IMG/VR virus record: IMGVR_UViG_3300046804_003910
Coordinates: 1 to 57,042 of that record
Source: a virus
Reading direction: 5' to 3' (one strand)
DNA: 57,042 nucleotides
Shown here piece after piece: positions 13,320 to 22,370 of this stretch. Position 1 is the stretch's first letter. Every line of letters starts with the position of its first letter. The translations under genes were made by a program, and so were the position numbers. A model generated the notes under the pieces. The model made no database searches. It saw only the letters and a list, made by a program, of their open reading frames with translations, and was not told the DNA's origin.

Positions 13320-13781
13320 ATGGCTCTAAAACCAGATCGTATCGAACTTTTAACTGATGTTTCATTCTTCATGAACACAACTGCTGAACGCGGTGGCGTA
13401 GTTAGTGTTGTAACAGCAACAAGTGGAGTTGGCATCTCTATGGATGATGGCAACGCTGTTGTAGCATATGCTGCGACTGTTTCTGGATCAAAACCAGTTG
13501 GCGTATTGCTAAATGATGTTGTTAATCTTGATCTAACAAGACAACACATCAACTGGCACAAAGACGAAACCCAGGTTGGCGGCAAAGTCACTCTGCTTCG
13601 TCAAGGTCAAGTAACAACAAATATGCTAGTTGCGGGCACAACGCCATCTGCTGGTGCTGATGCTTATGTTGGTGCTAGTGGTTATATTGGAACCAGTTCA
13701 ACGAACGCTGTTAAAATTGGTCAATTCCTAAGTGCCAAAGACACCGACGGATACGCTAAAGTATCAGTTAACCTAACCTAA
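13320..13781 (+). CDS. Capsid decoration-like protein (153 aa)
   Basis: ACGGAGA precedes the ATG. The protein is beta-rich and Gly/Val/Thr-rich (FMNTTAERGGVVSVVTATSGVGIS, VGVLLNDVVNLDLT, GGKVTLLRQGQVTTNMLVAGTTPSAGADAYVGASG). The layout 'PVGVLLNDV' and 'GKVTLLRxG' is reminiscent of small head stabilisation or decoration proteins that sit next to the major capsid gene (gpD-type or DUF2190-type). The position between scaffold and capsid genes is where such genes are found. It probably binds the outside of the expanded capsid. The G+C content is higher than in the fibre genes, as for other highly expressed head genes. Confidence 0.7.
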   Translation: MALKPDRIELLTDVSFFMNTTAERGGVVSVVTATSGVGISMDDGNAVVAYAATVSGSKPVGVLLNDVVNLDLTRQHINWHKDETQVGGKVTLLRQGQVTTNMLVAGTTPSAGADAYVGASGYIGTSSTNAVKIGQFLSAKDTDGYAKVSVNLT

Positions 13782-13809
13782 TTCATTTTTCATTAAGGGA
13801 GAAAAACAC

Positions 13810-14829
13810 ATGTCAGCTAAAACCGAAAGATTTCAGCCAACTCCAGAACTAACAGATCTTTTAGTTCGTTCTGGTTCAGCAAATAGGGAGGTTGCTCTTG
13901 CTGCAAACGCTGAGTTTGCCAAAGCTCTTGAGCTTCCTCTTCGTAGAGGCGTATTAAATGGTGATATTCTTGATGGCATTTTTGAGCCAATTCAACTAGC
14001 TCAAAGTGCTACCCCTGAATTTCCCCTAGATTTTCTAGCTCCTGGCACAGAGAAGGACTTTGTTGCCTATACAATTCCTAATCACGGATATATACCAGAG
14101 CGTCATGTTGAAGGCGATTACGTCATGGTTCCAACCTATGACATTGGCGCTTCAATCGACTATCTTTTAAAGTATGCTCGTGATGCTCGTTGGGATGTTG
14201 TTGGTCGTGCTATGGAAGTACTAGAAGCTTCATTCGTTAAAAAGATGAATGACGATGGCTGGCACACGCTATTAGCTGCTGGCGTTGATCGTAACATTGT
14301 TGTTTATGATAGCGATGCCAACAGTAGTCAGTTCACAAAGAGATTAGTTTCTCTTATGAAAACTGTTATGCGTCGTAACGGCGGTGGTAATAGCACATCA
14401 GCTAACAGAGGTCTATTAACAGATCTTTATGTTAGTCCAGAAGCTATGGAAGATATTCGCAACTGGGGTCTTGATCAAGTTGATGAGGTCACACGTAGAG
14501 AAATCTATACCGCTGCTGATGGCGCTATCAACCGCGTCTTTGGTGTTAACCTACATGACGTTGATGAGCTTGGTGTTGGGCAACAATACCAACAATTCTT
14601 TACCTCCAGTACTGGCGGTTTAGGAGCCTCAATGCCCGGTGGAGATACCGAGATTGTTGTTGGACTAGATCTTCGCAAGAGAGATAGTTTCATAATGCCA
14701 ATCCGTCAAGAAGTTCAAATTTTTGAAGATGAGTCACTTCATCGTCAAAAGAGAGCTGGCTTCTATGGTTGGGCAGAATTAGGTTTTGCTGTTCTTGATA
14801 ACCGTAGAGTTCTAATTGGTTCTCTATAA
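13810..14829 (+). CDS. Major capsid protein (339 aa)
   Basis: Strong ribosome site AAGGGAG. The protein starts with a short charged arm, then FEPIQLAQSATPEFPLDFLAPGTEKDFVAYTIPNHGYIPER (E-loop and N-arm region). Helical and sheet parts follow (IGASIDYLLKYARDARWDVVGRAMEVLEASFVKKMNDDGWHTLL = spine helix; TDLYVSPEAMEDIRNWGL; ending GFYGWAELGFAVLDNRRVLIGSL = P-domain end). This matches the HK97-fold capsids of the N4/cyanophage and related long-tailed phages. The order protease-scaffold, decoration, capsid is classical. It has the best codon use in the structural region, and a strong terminator follows. Confidence 0.88.
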   Translation: MSAKTERFQPTPELTDLLVRSGSANREVALAANAEFAKALELPLRRGVLNGDILDGIFEPIQLAQSATPEFPLDFLAPGTEKDFVAYTIPNHGYIPERHVEGDYVMVPTYDIGASIDYLLKYARDARWDVVGRAMEVLEASFVKKMNDDGWHTLLAAGVDRNIVVYDSDANSSQFTKRLVSLMKTVMRRNGGGNSTSANRGLLTDLYVSPEAMEDIRNWGLDQVDEVTRREIYTAADGAINRVFGVNLHDVDELGVGQQYQQFFTSSTGGLGASMPGGDTEIVVGLDLRKRDSFIMPIRQEVQIFEDESLHRQKRAGFYGWAELGFAVLDNRRVLIGSL

Positions 14830-14858
14830 TATTTATTATTATTTTTGACACAACAACT

Positions 14859-14885
14859 AAGGCTGGCTTATGCCAGCCTTTTTTG
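14859..14885 (+). terminator. Rho-independent terminator after the major capsid gene
   Basis: AAGGCTGGC (14859-14867) pairs perfectly with GCCAGCCTT (14872-14880) around TTAT and runs into TTTTTT. This is the strongest terminator in the window and ends the head operon. Confidence 0.95.
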
Positions 14886-14889
14886 TTAG

Positions 14890-14906
14890 GTGTATTAGAT
14901 ATTATA
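14890..14906 (+). promoter_or_regulatory. Candidate late promoter at the start of the fibre island
   Basis: GTGTATTAGATATTATA lies between the capsid terminator and the first fibre-island gene. The elements GTGTAT and TAGATATTATA recur, slightly further apart, at 27413-27436 at the other end of the island. A promoter is needed here because the preceding terminator is strong. Confidence 0.4.
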
Positions 14907-14931
14907 CTTCTTAACACTCAAGGTACTCATT

Positions 14932-15336
14932 ATGGCAGCGAGCAAATACGACTTTGCTATAGAACAAGGTACGTCATTTAAGATGAGCCTAGTATATAAA
15001 GACGCTAATAATAATCCTATTAACTTAACTGATTGGTGTGCTAGATTAACGGCTAAAACTAATACTGGAGCAATGCTGGTTTATACTACAGAAAATACTG
15101 ATTATGATCATTACAAATTTATTATAGACCCAGTAGCTGGTAAATTAACATTAATGTTTCCGGCCCGAACAACAAACGGTTTTACTTTTAATATAGCAAA
15201 ATATGATTTAGAACTACAAAGTCCTGATGATCTATATGACGGAGGAGGTAAATATACTGTACGTTTATTGTATGGAACAATAACAATGGCTAAAAGATTT
15301 AGTCAAGGTACAACATTATTGGATTGTGATATATGA
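14932..15336 (+). CDS. IEQG-type virion accessory domain protein (134 aa)
   Basis: The start YDFAIEQGTSFKMSLVYKD, then NNPINLTDWCARLTAKT, and the end (VRLLYGTITMAKRFSQGTTL) are one compact beta domain. The N-terminal domain of the 27978-28973 protein has the same plan (YNFVIEQGSEFNLQFQYND, NNPVDLSSGY..., LRLSFGNVTIQKRQTV), so the two are paralogues. Proteins of this type are found beside fibre and neck genes of large phages, where their exact role is not settled. It is the first gene of the island after the capsid terminator. The stop overlaps the next start (ATGA). Confidence 0.75.
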   Translation: MAASKYDFAIEQGTSFKMSLVYKDANNNPINLTDWCARLTAKTNTGAMLVYTTENTDYDHYKFIIDPVAGKLTLMFPARTTNGFTFNIAKYDLELQSPDDLYDGGGKYTVRLLYGTITMAKRFSQGTTLLDCDI

Positions 15337-15680
15337 GCGACTTTATTGTAGATATATTAGAACCTGTTAGTAATATTATTAGTATTGAAACTAGCATATT
15401 AAATGAGATAGATACTTTAGAAATTGAATTATTTGATCAATTTAATATTGATATAGTCAATACTGAAAAAATATTATGGAGTGATTTACCAGATAATATA
15501 CCTTTTAGTAAAATTAGTGGAAATATACCAGTTGAAAGAATAGAAGATTTAGATCAATATATTACAGGTTTTTTATCAGATAATGCAACTATTCACGTAG
15601 ACGATATACTTTGGGGTAATAATAATGTAGGACTGAGCGGATATTTAGACCAGTACCATTTTGATTGCGGTCCAGCTTAA
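15333..15680 (+). CDS. Small acidic fibre-associated protein (115 aa)
   Basis: The ATG overlaps the preceding stop. The protein is very acidic and Ile/Leu-rich (SDFIVDILEPVSNIISIETS, ILNEIDTLEIELFDQF). It then has LPDNIPFSKISGNIPVERIEDLDQYITGFLSD, a 'weDLPdnIPfskI-G-vp--ri-dL-' pattern that I associate with linkers in phage tail fibres. It ends LSGYLDQYHFDCGPA. It probably helps assembly or connects fibre subunits, but no known domain can be named. The gene immediately precedes the first large fibre. Confidence 0.6.
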   Translation: MSDFIVDILEPVSNIISIETSILNEIDTLEIELFDQFNIDIVNTEKILWSDLPDNIPFSKISGNIPVERIEDLDQYITGFLSDNATIHVDDILWGNNNVGLSGYLDQYHFDCGPA

Positions 15681-15712
15681 AATTTAATTCACACATATAA
15701 AAGGGCTTAACA

Positions 15713-17929
15713 ATGGCAGACAACAGAAATACCAGAATTCAATTACGAAGAGGCACAGCTGCTCAATGGGCAAATCAAGGCAAAACATTAGCAGTTGGTG
15801 AAATTGGATACGAAGTTGATACTGGTAAATTCAAGATAGGTACTTCTGCACAAGGGGCCTGGGACTCTCTACCATATGCTGGCGGTAGCGCAATATCAGG
15901 AATGAGTGGAGTAGCATTTACGTTTGATAGTAGTACTAATGCTTACTATTTATATAGTTTTATTACTGGACTTGGTCAAGATGGAATTTCATTTAGTACT
16001 GGAAATTTAGCAGAGTATGTTCCAGGTGCGACAGGATCTTACTATAAAATTAGTATCAGTAATAAATTAGAAAATTTTCATGACCTAACAGGTAGCGGCT
16101 TTGTTGTTCAAAGTGGAACAGGAAACTTTTTTGCTAGAAATTTAGCTTCAGGAGACAATATAGTATTAACGAATGCTAATGGAGTTTTTGGCAATCCAAC
16201 AATTGGTCTTAATCCATCGCTAACAGGTATAAGTAGCATAAGTGGCATACCCAATTCTGCATTAAATATATTATCTAATAGTGGTATTTATCTTAATGGT
16301 GGAAATGTATCTGCTGGTAGTAGTGGTGTTAGAGTTAGTGATTTGACTATAGATGGAAATCTTACTATTGGTGCCGGTGGAATAGACATACTATTAGCTG
16401 CAGAAATATTGGCAACCGGTCCAATATCTTATTCTGGTAATCCTATAAGATTCCAGGGAGATGTATACTATGACAATATTCCTAAAGTTGGACCAACAGG
16501 CAACGGTGGAATTAATGCTACTGGAGTCAGTCTAAGCGGACACAAACATACATATACAGATATTACCGATTTCTGCACCGGTGTTACGGGTTGTGTAGAT
16601 ACTCAACTATTAGTATCAACAGGACTTCAAACAACATACTCTTCATCTGCTCCTAGCTTAACATTGTCTTTATCTGGTCAGGCATTAAGATTGCATAATT
16701 TAAGTTCTGACGGTTTTATTGTTCGTAGTGGTGAAAATATTTTAGCTAGAAGTATTACTGCTAGCGGTAGTAATATAGTTATTGGTAGTGGTGATGGAGT
16801 ATTAGGTAGTCCACAAATCGGACTTAATCCCGATATCAGTATAAATACTATTAGTACATCTAGTAATGCTACGGTTGGTGGAAATTTAACTGTTGGTGGA
16901 AATTTAGTAATTGAAGGAACTACTGTTACTCAAAATGTTAGCAATGTTTTAATCGAAGATCCAATACTAAGACTCGGAGCAACTACAGGAATATTAGATG
17001 GTAGTGATCAATGTGATCGAGGTATAGAATTTGTTTATAGACGCTCGGGTACTGTGCCTATTACAGGATTCATGGGATACGATTGGAGTAATGATAGATT
17101 TGATTTCTTAACAAATGTAACAGCTATTACCAGTGCCAACTGTCAGTACAATTCTACAAGCTCCGGAGTACTAGGTGTTGGGGGTATAGTTAGCGTTGGA
17201 GCAATTACTGGAACAAGACTAGTCTCAACAGAAAGCAACAACGCTAATGCTCCAATTATTGTAACATCAACCGGATTGGTACCAAATCTTAATGTTGGTA
17301 TGTTGAATGGTTCGAGCGGATGGTATTATAGACTAGCTTCTAGTATTACTGGAGAAGGCTTACTAAGCTCAGGAGTCCTACCAACACTACACGCTAATCC
17401 TATATCAACGGGTGTTGCATCATCTAGTATAACTAATTTTGTTAGCAATATTCTTGTTGATAGGATAGGTAGAGTTAGTGGAGTAACCACTGGAACTGGT
17501 AAAGTTACTATTGGTACCACAGATGTTAATTTTGGCTCTGCAGTAACTGCTTTTACTGGTATAAGTGGAATAACATCAGTTGTATTTAGCGGATCACTAT
17601 CTGGACTAGCGTCTAGTGGAGATGCAATTAATATATATAGCACCAATGTATCCAACATAAGTGCTGCTGCGATAGTTTTAGTAACAGGACAAGGAGCAGG
17701 AGCAAATAGAACGTTCTCCGATGCCTCATTATATTATGATACTATTAATGATAGATTAGCAATCAATTCTCTTAGTGGATTAATTAATGCGGCTTTTAGT
17801 GGATGGAATATGACTACGGCTCAGGCGCAGGCCACATTACCAACATGGTCATCAACATCTATAAGCGGCTTTGGAACTAGTCCAACATATTACTTACATA
17901 ATTTTATTATAGATGGCGGAACTCCGTAA
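15713..17929 (+). CDS. Tail or head fibre protein (738 aa)
   Basis: Residues 6-52 (IQLRRGTAAQWANQGK, then LAVGEIGYEVDTGKFKIGT) are the small N-terminal fold found at the start of many phage fibre proteins and related to the major tropism determinant N-domain. The rest is a long Ser/Gly/Asn/Thr-rich beta-repeat body (NILSNSGIYLNGGNV..., NATVGGNLTVGGNLVIEGTTV..., VLIEDPILRLG), typical of trimeric fibres. There is no visible endosialidase-type S74 end. It ends GFGTSPTYYLHNFIIDGGTP. Homotrimeric receptor-binding or decorating fibre is the likely role. The same N-domain is on the proteins at 18003 and, more distantly, 55680. Confidence 0.82.
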   Translation: MADNRNTRIQLRRGTAAQWANQGKTLAVGEIGYEVDTGKFKIGTSAQGAWDSLPYAGGSAISGMSGVAFTFDSSTNAYYLYSFITGLGQDGISFSTGNLAEYVPGATGSYYKISISNKLENFHDLTGSGFVVQSGTGNFFARNLASGDNIVLTNANGVFGNPTIGLNPSLTGISSISGIPNSALNILSNSGIYLNGGNVSAGSSGVRVSDLTIDGNLTIGAGGIDILLAAEILATGPISYSGNPIRFQGDVYYDNIPKVGPTGNGGINATGVSLSGHKHTYTDITDFCTGVTGCVDTQLLVSTGLQTTYSSSAPSLTLSLSGQALRLHNLSSDGFIVRSGENILARSITASGSNIVIGSGDGVLGSPQIGLNPDISINTISTSSNATVGGNLTVGGNLVIEGTTVTQNVSNVLIEDPILRLGATTGILDGSDQCDRGIEFVYRRSGTVPITGFMGYDWSNDRFDFLTNVTAITSANCQYNSTSSGVLGVGGIVSVGAITGTRLVSTESNNANAPIIVTSTGLVPNLNVGMLNGSSGWYYRLASSITGEGLLSSGVLPTLHANPISTGVASSSITNFVSNILVDRIGRVSGVTTGTGKVTIGTTDVNFGSAVTAFTGISGITSVVFSGSLSGLASSGDAINIYSTNVSNISAAAIVLVTGQGAGANRTFSDASLYYDTINDRLAINSLSGLINAAFSGWNMTTAQAQATLPTWSSTSISGFGTSPTYYLHNFIIDGGTP

Positions 17930-18002
17930 TCTAGACAATTCTTTTGATACGTTTATAATATAATATGACAATAATACAGGAAAATAGACCAACGGAAACA
18001 CT

Positions 18003-19220
18003 ATGCCAAGAAATAATAATTTAGCATTTAGAAGGGGATCGTCATCAGTTTGGGCAACATCAAATTCTGTATTGGCTAGTGGGGAACCGGGGTTTGCTAT
18101 AGATACTAATATATTTAAAATTGGTGATGGAAGTAAAGAATGGAGCGAACTTCCTGCTATTAATGATAATTTAATTACCATTGTTCGCAACGATACTGGT
18201 AGTACTATAAATAAAATGAGCGTCGTTTATATTAGCGGCGCTCAAGGAGATACTCCAAGAGTAGCTTTAGCTTTGGCTAATGGCGAACCATCTAGCAGTA
18301 AAACATATGGTTTAGTAGTTAATAATATACCCACGGCCGGCACAGGAACAGTAATTGTTGATGGTACACTAAGAAACTTAGATACTAATACGCAATTTTC
18401 TGCTATTAGCGAGGGAACAGCATTATGGCTTAGTCCCACAGTGTCCGGAGGCATAACATCAACAAAACCATATGCCCCAGATCATTCAGTATTCATTGGA
18501 ACATTAATAAGAAAACATTCTCAACAAGGGGTTATTAATGTTAAAATTCAAAATGGATACGAATTAGAAGAACTTCATAATGTAGCAACAACTGGAGTAA
18601 CAAATGGACAATTCCTACAATATAATAGCATTAGTGGACTATGGGTTCCAACTAGTAGCGGAAATTTTACATCATTAAATATTAATAATACAGGCGTTAT
18701 TGTCAGTAGTGGTGGAACATCCGGATACTTAGGCAAATTTACTAATGCATCAAGTTTAAATAACAGTATTATATATCAAAACGGAACTGATGTTGGAATA
18801 GGAACAACTAATCCTGGTTATAAACTCCAAGTTAGTGGAAGTTTCGGTGCTACAACTAAAAGTTTCAGAATAGACCATCCAAATAAACCCAATTGGAGTT
18901 TAGAATATGGAAGCTTGGAAAGTCCATACCATGGAGTAAGATTAACTGGTCGCGACAAGATTGTTAAAGGAGTAGGAATAGTCATCTTACCAAATTATTT
19001 AAAAGATCTAATTCATGATGATATAAATTTAAATATTCAAATTACAAATATTAAACATAGTAAAACTATTTATATTGATAAAATAGACTTACTAAATAAT
19101 CAATTTATTGTTAAGGCTGATCGCTCTAAATCCTTGGGTGACTTACATTTTTTCTGGACCTTAACAGGAGTTCGCAAAGATGTTGAAAACCTAGTTGTTG
19201 AAAAGGAGAATGTGTTATGA
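18003..19220 (+). CDS. Fibre protein with modular middle (405 aa)
   Basis: The N-terminus (LAFRRGSSSVWATSNSVLASGEPGFAIDTNIFKIGDG) is the same attachment domain as in the previous fibre. Residues 60-190 (RNDTGSTINKMSVVYISGAQGD, then YGLVVNNIPTAGTGTVIVDGTL, EGTALWLSPTVSGGITSTKP) form a compact domain frequent in phage fibres. A VGIGTTNPGYKLQVSG motif follows at about 263. The end (FRIDHPNKPNWSLEYGSLESP, YHGVRLTGR, then LPNYLKDLIHDDINLNIQITN) is a C-terminal domain seen in fibres of large environmental phages. It probably binds a receptor or another fibre. The stop overlaps the next start (TTATGAG). Confidence 0.8.
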   Translation: MPRNNNLAFRRGSSSVWATSNSVLASGEPGFAIDTNIFKIGDGSKEWSELPAINDNLITIVRNDTGSTINKMSVVYISGAQGDTPRVALALANGEPSSSKTYGLVVNNIPTAGTGTVIVDGTLRNLDTNTQFSAISEGTALWLSPTVSGGITSTKPYAPDHSVFIGTLIRKHSQQGVINVKIQNGYELEELHNVATTGVTNGQFLQYNSISGLWVPTSSGNFTSLNINNTGVIVSSGGTSGYLGKFTNASSLNNSIIYQNGTDVGIGTTNPGYKLQVSGSFGATTKSFRIDHPNKPNWSLEYGSLESPYHGVRLTGRDKIVKGVGIVILPNYLKDLIHDDINLNIQITNIKHSKTIYIDKIDLLNNQFIVKADRSKSLGDLHFFWTLTGVRKDVENLVVEKENVL

Positions 19221-19777
19221 GTATTATTTTTGGGCAACCTCCATACTTTGATACTAATGACCCATATTTTAATCCTATTGGAGATAGTTATCTCACAGAA
19301 AATACAGAGAATCCTACGCCAATTTCATCAGGAAAAGCAATTTTATACGGATCAACCACAGGAAATACTAGAGTTAAATTTTGTTTAAGAAGATATATAT
19401 ATAGATTTGATAGCATAACTCATACTTTTATTTACTATAAAACATATAAAGGCGTTAGAAATTTTGAACAACCAAATAATGTTACTAATATTACAGAATT
19501 AAATAATAGATCACTGATGCATTCCACGGAAATACTTAATGCTCCAGAACCTACATTTTTAACACAATCTTTATTTCAAGATCTATTTAAATATCCTAAA
19601 AATAATGATTATTTTTTTGTAGAAGGCAGTCATTATAAATTAAGGCCGGATGTTAATAATATTTATGTTCAGACAAAACCCATGTTTTATAAAATATACA
19701 GATATGGTAAAATTACAAGTAATAATGTTGTTATAGTGTATAAAAACAATAATGAAGAAAGGAGACCAAGTAATTAG
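19217..19777 (+). CDS. Hypothetical fibre-associated protein, 5' neighbour of the intron (186 aa)
   Basis: GGAG lies 8 nt before the ATG, which overlaps the preceding stop. The protein begins MSIIFGQPPYFDTNDPYFNP and is rich in Tyr/Phe/Asn and beta-prone (VKFCLRRYIYRFDSITHTFIYYKTYKGVRNF). I recognise no family. The end of the frame (NNNEERRPSN) lies immediately at the group I intron. The last residues may therefore come from intron sequence, and the spliced mRNA could encode a different C-terminus. It could be a fibre chaperone or a small adhesin. Confidence 0.65.
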   Translation: MSIIFGQPPYFDTNDPYFNPIGDSYLTENTENPTPISSGKAILYGSTTGNTRVKFCLRRYIYRFDSITHTFIYYKTYKGVRNFEQPNNVTNITELNNRSLMHSTEILNAPEPTFLTQSLFQDLFKYPKNNDYFFVEGSHYKLRPDVNNIYVQTKPMFYKIYRYGKITSNNVVIVYKNNNEERRPSN

Positions 19778-20053
19778 GCCCATTAGGGGTGAATTCGGTG
19801 AAACCTTAACGTGTAATGACGATGGCAATACCGAGCCAAGCATAGAACCATTTCTATGAAGGTGTAGAGACTACCTGAGACAAAATGGCTTGTCTTAATA
19901 ACAGGCACGAGCGCCCCTACCACAACTGTGGAAGATATAGTCCAAACTATAAGAAATTATAGAATTAAAGCTTAGCGTTTTAGCTAGGGGTCAAAGCTTT
20001 TGCAAAATTAATATGATATAGTGTTACAAAATGAGATAGTCCATACTATAATG
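19778..20053 (+). ncRNA. Group I intron-type ribozyme
   Basis: The catalytic core can be drawn directly. P3: UAGGGGUG (19784-19791) with CGCCCCUA (19912-19919), 8 pairs. P6-region hairpin AUAGA/UCUAU (19842-19857). P7: GACUA (19869-19873) with UAGUC (19938-19942). P8: CCAC/GUGG (19920-19931). J8/7 is AAGAUA (19932-19937), the classic conserved joiner. P9: CUAUAA-GAAA-UUAUAG (19947-19962) has a GNRA loop. Extra stems (such as GACAA/UUGUC near 19880-19895) between P7 and P3 resemble group IA introns. A 3' stem UAUAGU/ACUAUA (20017-20050) ends before G20053, a plausible terminal G. The exact 5' splice site was not found. No homing endonuclease is encoded inside. Confidence 0.85.
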
Positions 20054-20111
20054 CTCTTAAATCCAATTTGAATTATAGTGTATTATTATAATATCACCAT
20101 GGAGCAGATAA
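20054..20111. other. Short spacer after the intron
   Basis: An A+T-rich leader of the next fibre gene containing GGAGCAGATAA just before its ATG, and GTGTATTATTATAATAT (20078-20094) that resembles the other GTGTAT promoter candidates. All three frames close within a few codons, so a spliced 186-aa gene would gain only a short new C-terminus. Confidence 0.35.
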
Positions 20112-22352
20112 ATGGCTAATATCATTATAACACCTAGTAGCGGTATAATAGACTTCTATCCGGAATCAACAAAAGTTGGCAGGATTGATGGGTCGGGAAA
20201 CTTATTTAATATTACCAATCCTTCTGGATATATCGCCCTATCTAGCAGCGGACTGAGCATTAATAAGTCCTCGCCGTTTGCTACCATCCACGCGTATTCT
20301 GCTTCGTCTGGTGCGGCATTATTAAATCTTGAAGGTACTAATGGTTCATTATTTACTGTTATTGATTCGAGTGGAGCTTTAATAAGCGCAAATAATGATG
20401 ATGGATTTCCAGTATTTGAAGTATTTAGAGATGGCAAAATAGTTGCTGGTAGAGTTGGTCAAAATGATTTTGTTCTTACTAGTGGAGGTAAAATTGGAAT
20501 CGGCACATCAACACCATCTAGCACATTACAAATTAGCGGATTAATAACCTCTAATAGTGGAAATTTTACTAACAGTTTAACAGTTAATAACAATACTGTT
20601 TGGCATAGTGGTAATTTTGATAGTAATAATATTGTCAGAACTACTGGCTCTCAAAGTATAAATGGAATTAAATCATTTGATTCTCAACCAGTTTTCAATA
20701 ATGGTATATTGGTTGGAGGATATAGTAGATTTACTATTGCTGGAACAGCGCTTGATTTCTCTATAGACAGAGGCAATCTTAATGAAGGTTTTAGTGGAGA
20801 CATCCTCAAATTTGATGTTGATGATGATAACGGTACTGGATATGCTACTACATTAAAAAGTAATGCTCCTTTACAAAATATTATAGTAAGATTACCAAAC
20901 ACTAGCGGTACGTTAGTCCTAGATAAAGTAAATATAATTGCTGGTAGTGGATTAGCAGGAGGAGGAAATCTTAGTGCTGATAGAACGTTCAATATTGGTC
21001 AGGGTGATGGTGTTACAGTAAGTGCCGACACCATAGCCATTAATAATACTGTAATTAGAACCACTGGGAATCAAACTATTAATGGAAATATAATTGCTAA
21101 TAGTGGAATGTTTAATACCATATACACTACTGGTAGCATTAGTAATGAAACTGGAAGTAGTCAATTATATCTAAATAATCCTAGTGGAAATAGAATTGAT
21201 TTTAATGGTAGTGGTATTGGGCCACCTAATTTTACCACAAATAGAAGTCTTGGTACTAAAATTATTTTATCTCCCAATATCAGTTCAACTCAAACAGAAT
21301 TTGCTCTTGGCATGGAAGCTGGAGCAATGTGGTTTTCTGTTCCTGTAGCAGCATCCAGAGCTTTTAAGTGGTATGCTGGAACAGCAAACATAGCAACATT
21401 ATTTGGAAATGGTACTCTAGATATATATGGTAGTACTAGTCAAATTAATGTTGATAGTCTTAGATTAGATAATAATGTTTTATCTGCAACAACATCTAAT
21501 AGTGATTTAATACTCAGGCCCAATGGTGATGGATCATTACTGGCTGATACAAGCGGTAATGCTAGAGGTATTTATAGTAATGATTTTCAAAGAGTAAGAA
21601 CCTCTATATCTGGCGTGGCTGCTGGAAGCTATAACGTTATATGCGGAGGATCAGATAATCGTACGGCAAATTCTTATAGTACCATTGGCGGAGGACAAAC
21701 TAATATTGCTAGTAATACACTATCTACGGTTTGTGGAGGAGACCTGAATACCGCCGGAGGTAACCGATCCACAGTATGCGGAGGTGGCAGCAATACAGCT
21801 TCGGTACAATCAGCAACGGTAGGTGGAGGATCAAACAATCAGGCCACCGGAACATATTCTACTGTGCCTGGAGGATTTAGAGCCAAGGCCACAAGACATG
21901 GAGAATTAAGTCATGCTGCTGGATTTTTTAATGCTGTTGGAGATGCTCAACATACTATTTTAGTAGCTAGAAGATTAACATCTGATGATACAGAAAGCGC
22001 TTTGACTCTAACTGGTTTAGCTCCAGATCCAGCGACTAACTTATTAATTATTCCGGCTAGAACAACATGGACTTTTACCATACAAATAAGTGCTTATAAC
22101 AATAATGATAATACAGCAGCTGGATGGAATATACGAGGTTGTATAAGACGTAATGCTAATAATGTAACAACTATGGTCGGTTCTAATATTGTCGAATCAT
22201 GGTCAGAATCAACAATGAGTAATTGCGTTGTATCGGTAATAGAAGACAATACTAATGAGGCACTACAAATTAATGTAACTGGACTAACTGGGAAAAATAT
22301 ACGATGGGTTGCTACTGTTGATATTAGTCAAGTTAGTTACGGCGCACCATAA
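20112..22352 (+). CDS. Fibre protein with YadA-like head repeats (746 aa)
   Basis: GGAG lies before the ATG. The N-terminal part has SGKIGIGTSTPSSTLQISGL (about residues 125-145), then beta-repeats. Residues about 500-605 carry YadA-head-type repeats: SYNVICGGSDNRTANS, YSTIGGGQTNIASNTLST, VCGGDLNTAGGNRST, VCGGGSNTASVQSAT, VGGGSNNQATGTYST, VPGGFRAKA. Each repeat packs a turn of a left-handed trimeric beta-roll. The C-terminal domain (SHAAGFFNAVGDAQHTILVARR... through VATVDISQVSY) is a beta-sandwich often found at the tips of phage fibres. It is probably a trimeric receptor-binding fibre. Confidence 0.82.
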   Translation: MANIIITPSSGIIDFYPESTKVGRIDGSGNLFNITNPSGYIALSSSGLSINKSSPFATIHAYSASSGAALLNLEGTNGSLFTVIDSSGALISANNDDGFPVFEVFRDGKIVAGRVGQNDFVLTSGGKIGIGTSTPSSTLQISGLITSNSGNFTNSLTVNNNTVWHSGNFDSNNIVRTTGSQSINGIKSFDSQPVFNNGILVGGYSRFTIAGTALDFSIDRGNLNEGFSGDILKFDVDDDNGTGYATTLKSNAPLQNIIVRLPNTSGTLVLDKVNIIAGSGLAGGGNLSADRTFNIGQGDGVTVSADTIAINNTVIRTTGNQTINGNIIANSGMFNTIYTTGSISNETGSSQLYLNNPSGNRIDFNGSGIGPPNFTTNRSLGTKIILSPNISSTQTEFALGMEAGAMWFSVPVAASRAFKWYAGTANIATLFGNGTLDIYGSTSQINVDSLRLDNNVLSATTSNSDLILRPNGDGSLLADTSGNARGIYSNDFQRVRTSISGVAAGSYNVICGGSDNRTANSYSTIGGGQTNIASNTLSTVCGGDLNTAGGNRSTVCGGGSNTASVQSATVGGGSNNQATGTYSTVPGGFRAKATRHGELSHAAGFFNAVGDAQHTILVARRLTSDDTESALTLTGLAPDPATNLLIIPARTTWTFTIQISAYNNNDNTAAGWNIRGCIRRNANNVTTMVGSNIVESWSESTMSNCVVSVIEDNTNEALQINVTGLTGKNIRWVATVDISQVSYGAP

Positions 22353-22370
22353 TATAGCATAGGAGATATA

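Noticed and set aside
20017-20053. The second GATAGTCC-ACTATA segment as a second group I intron core
   Set aside because: It has no P3, P4-P6 or J8/7 of its own and is better read as a 3' peripheral stem of the same ribozyme.
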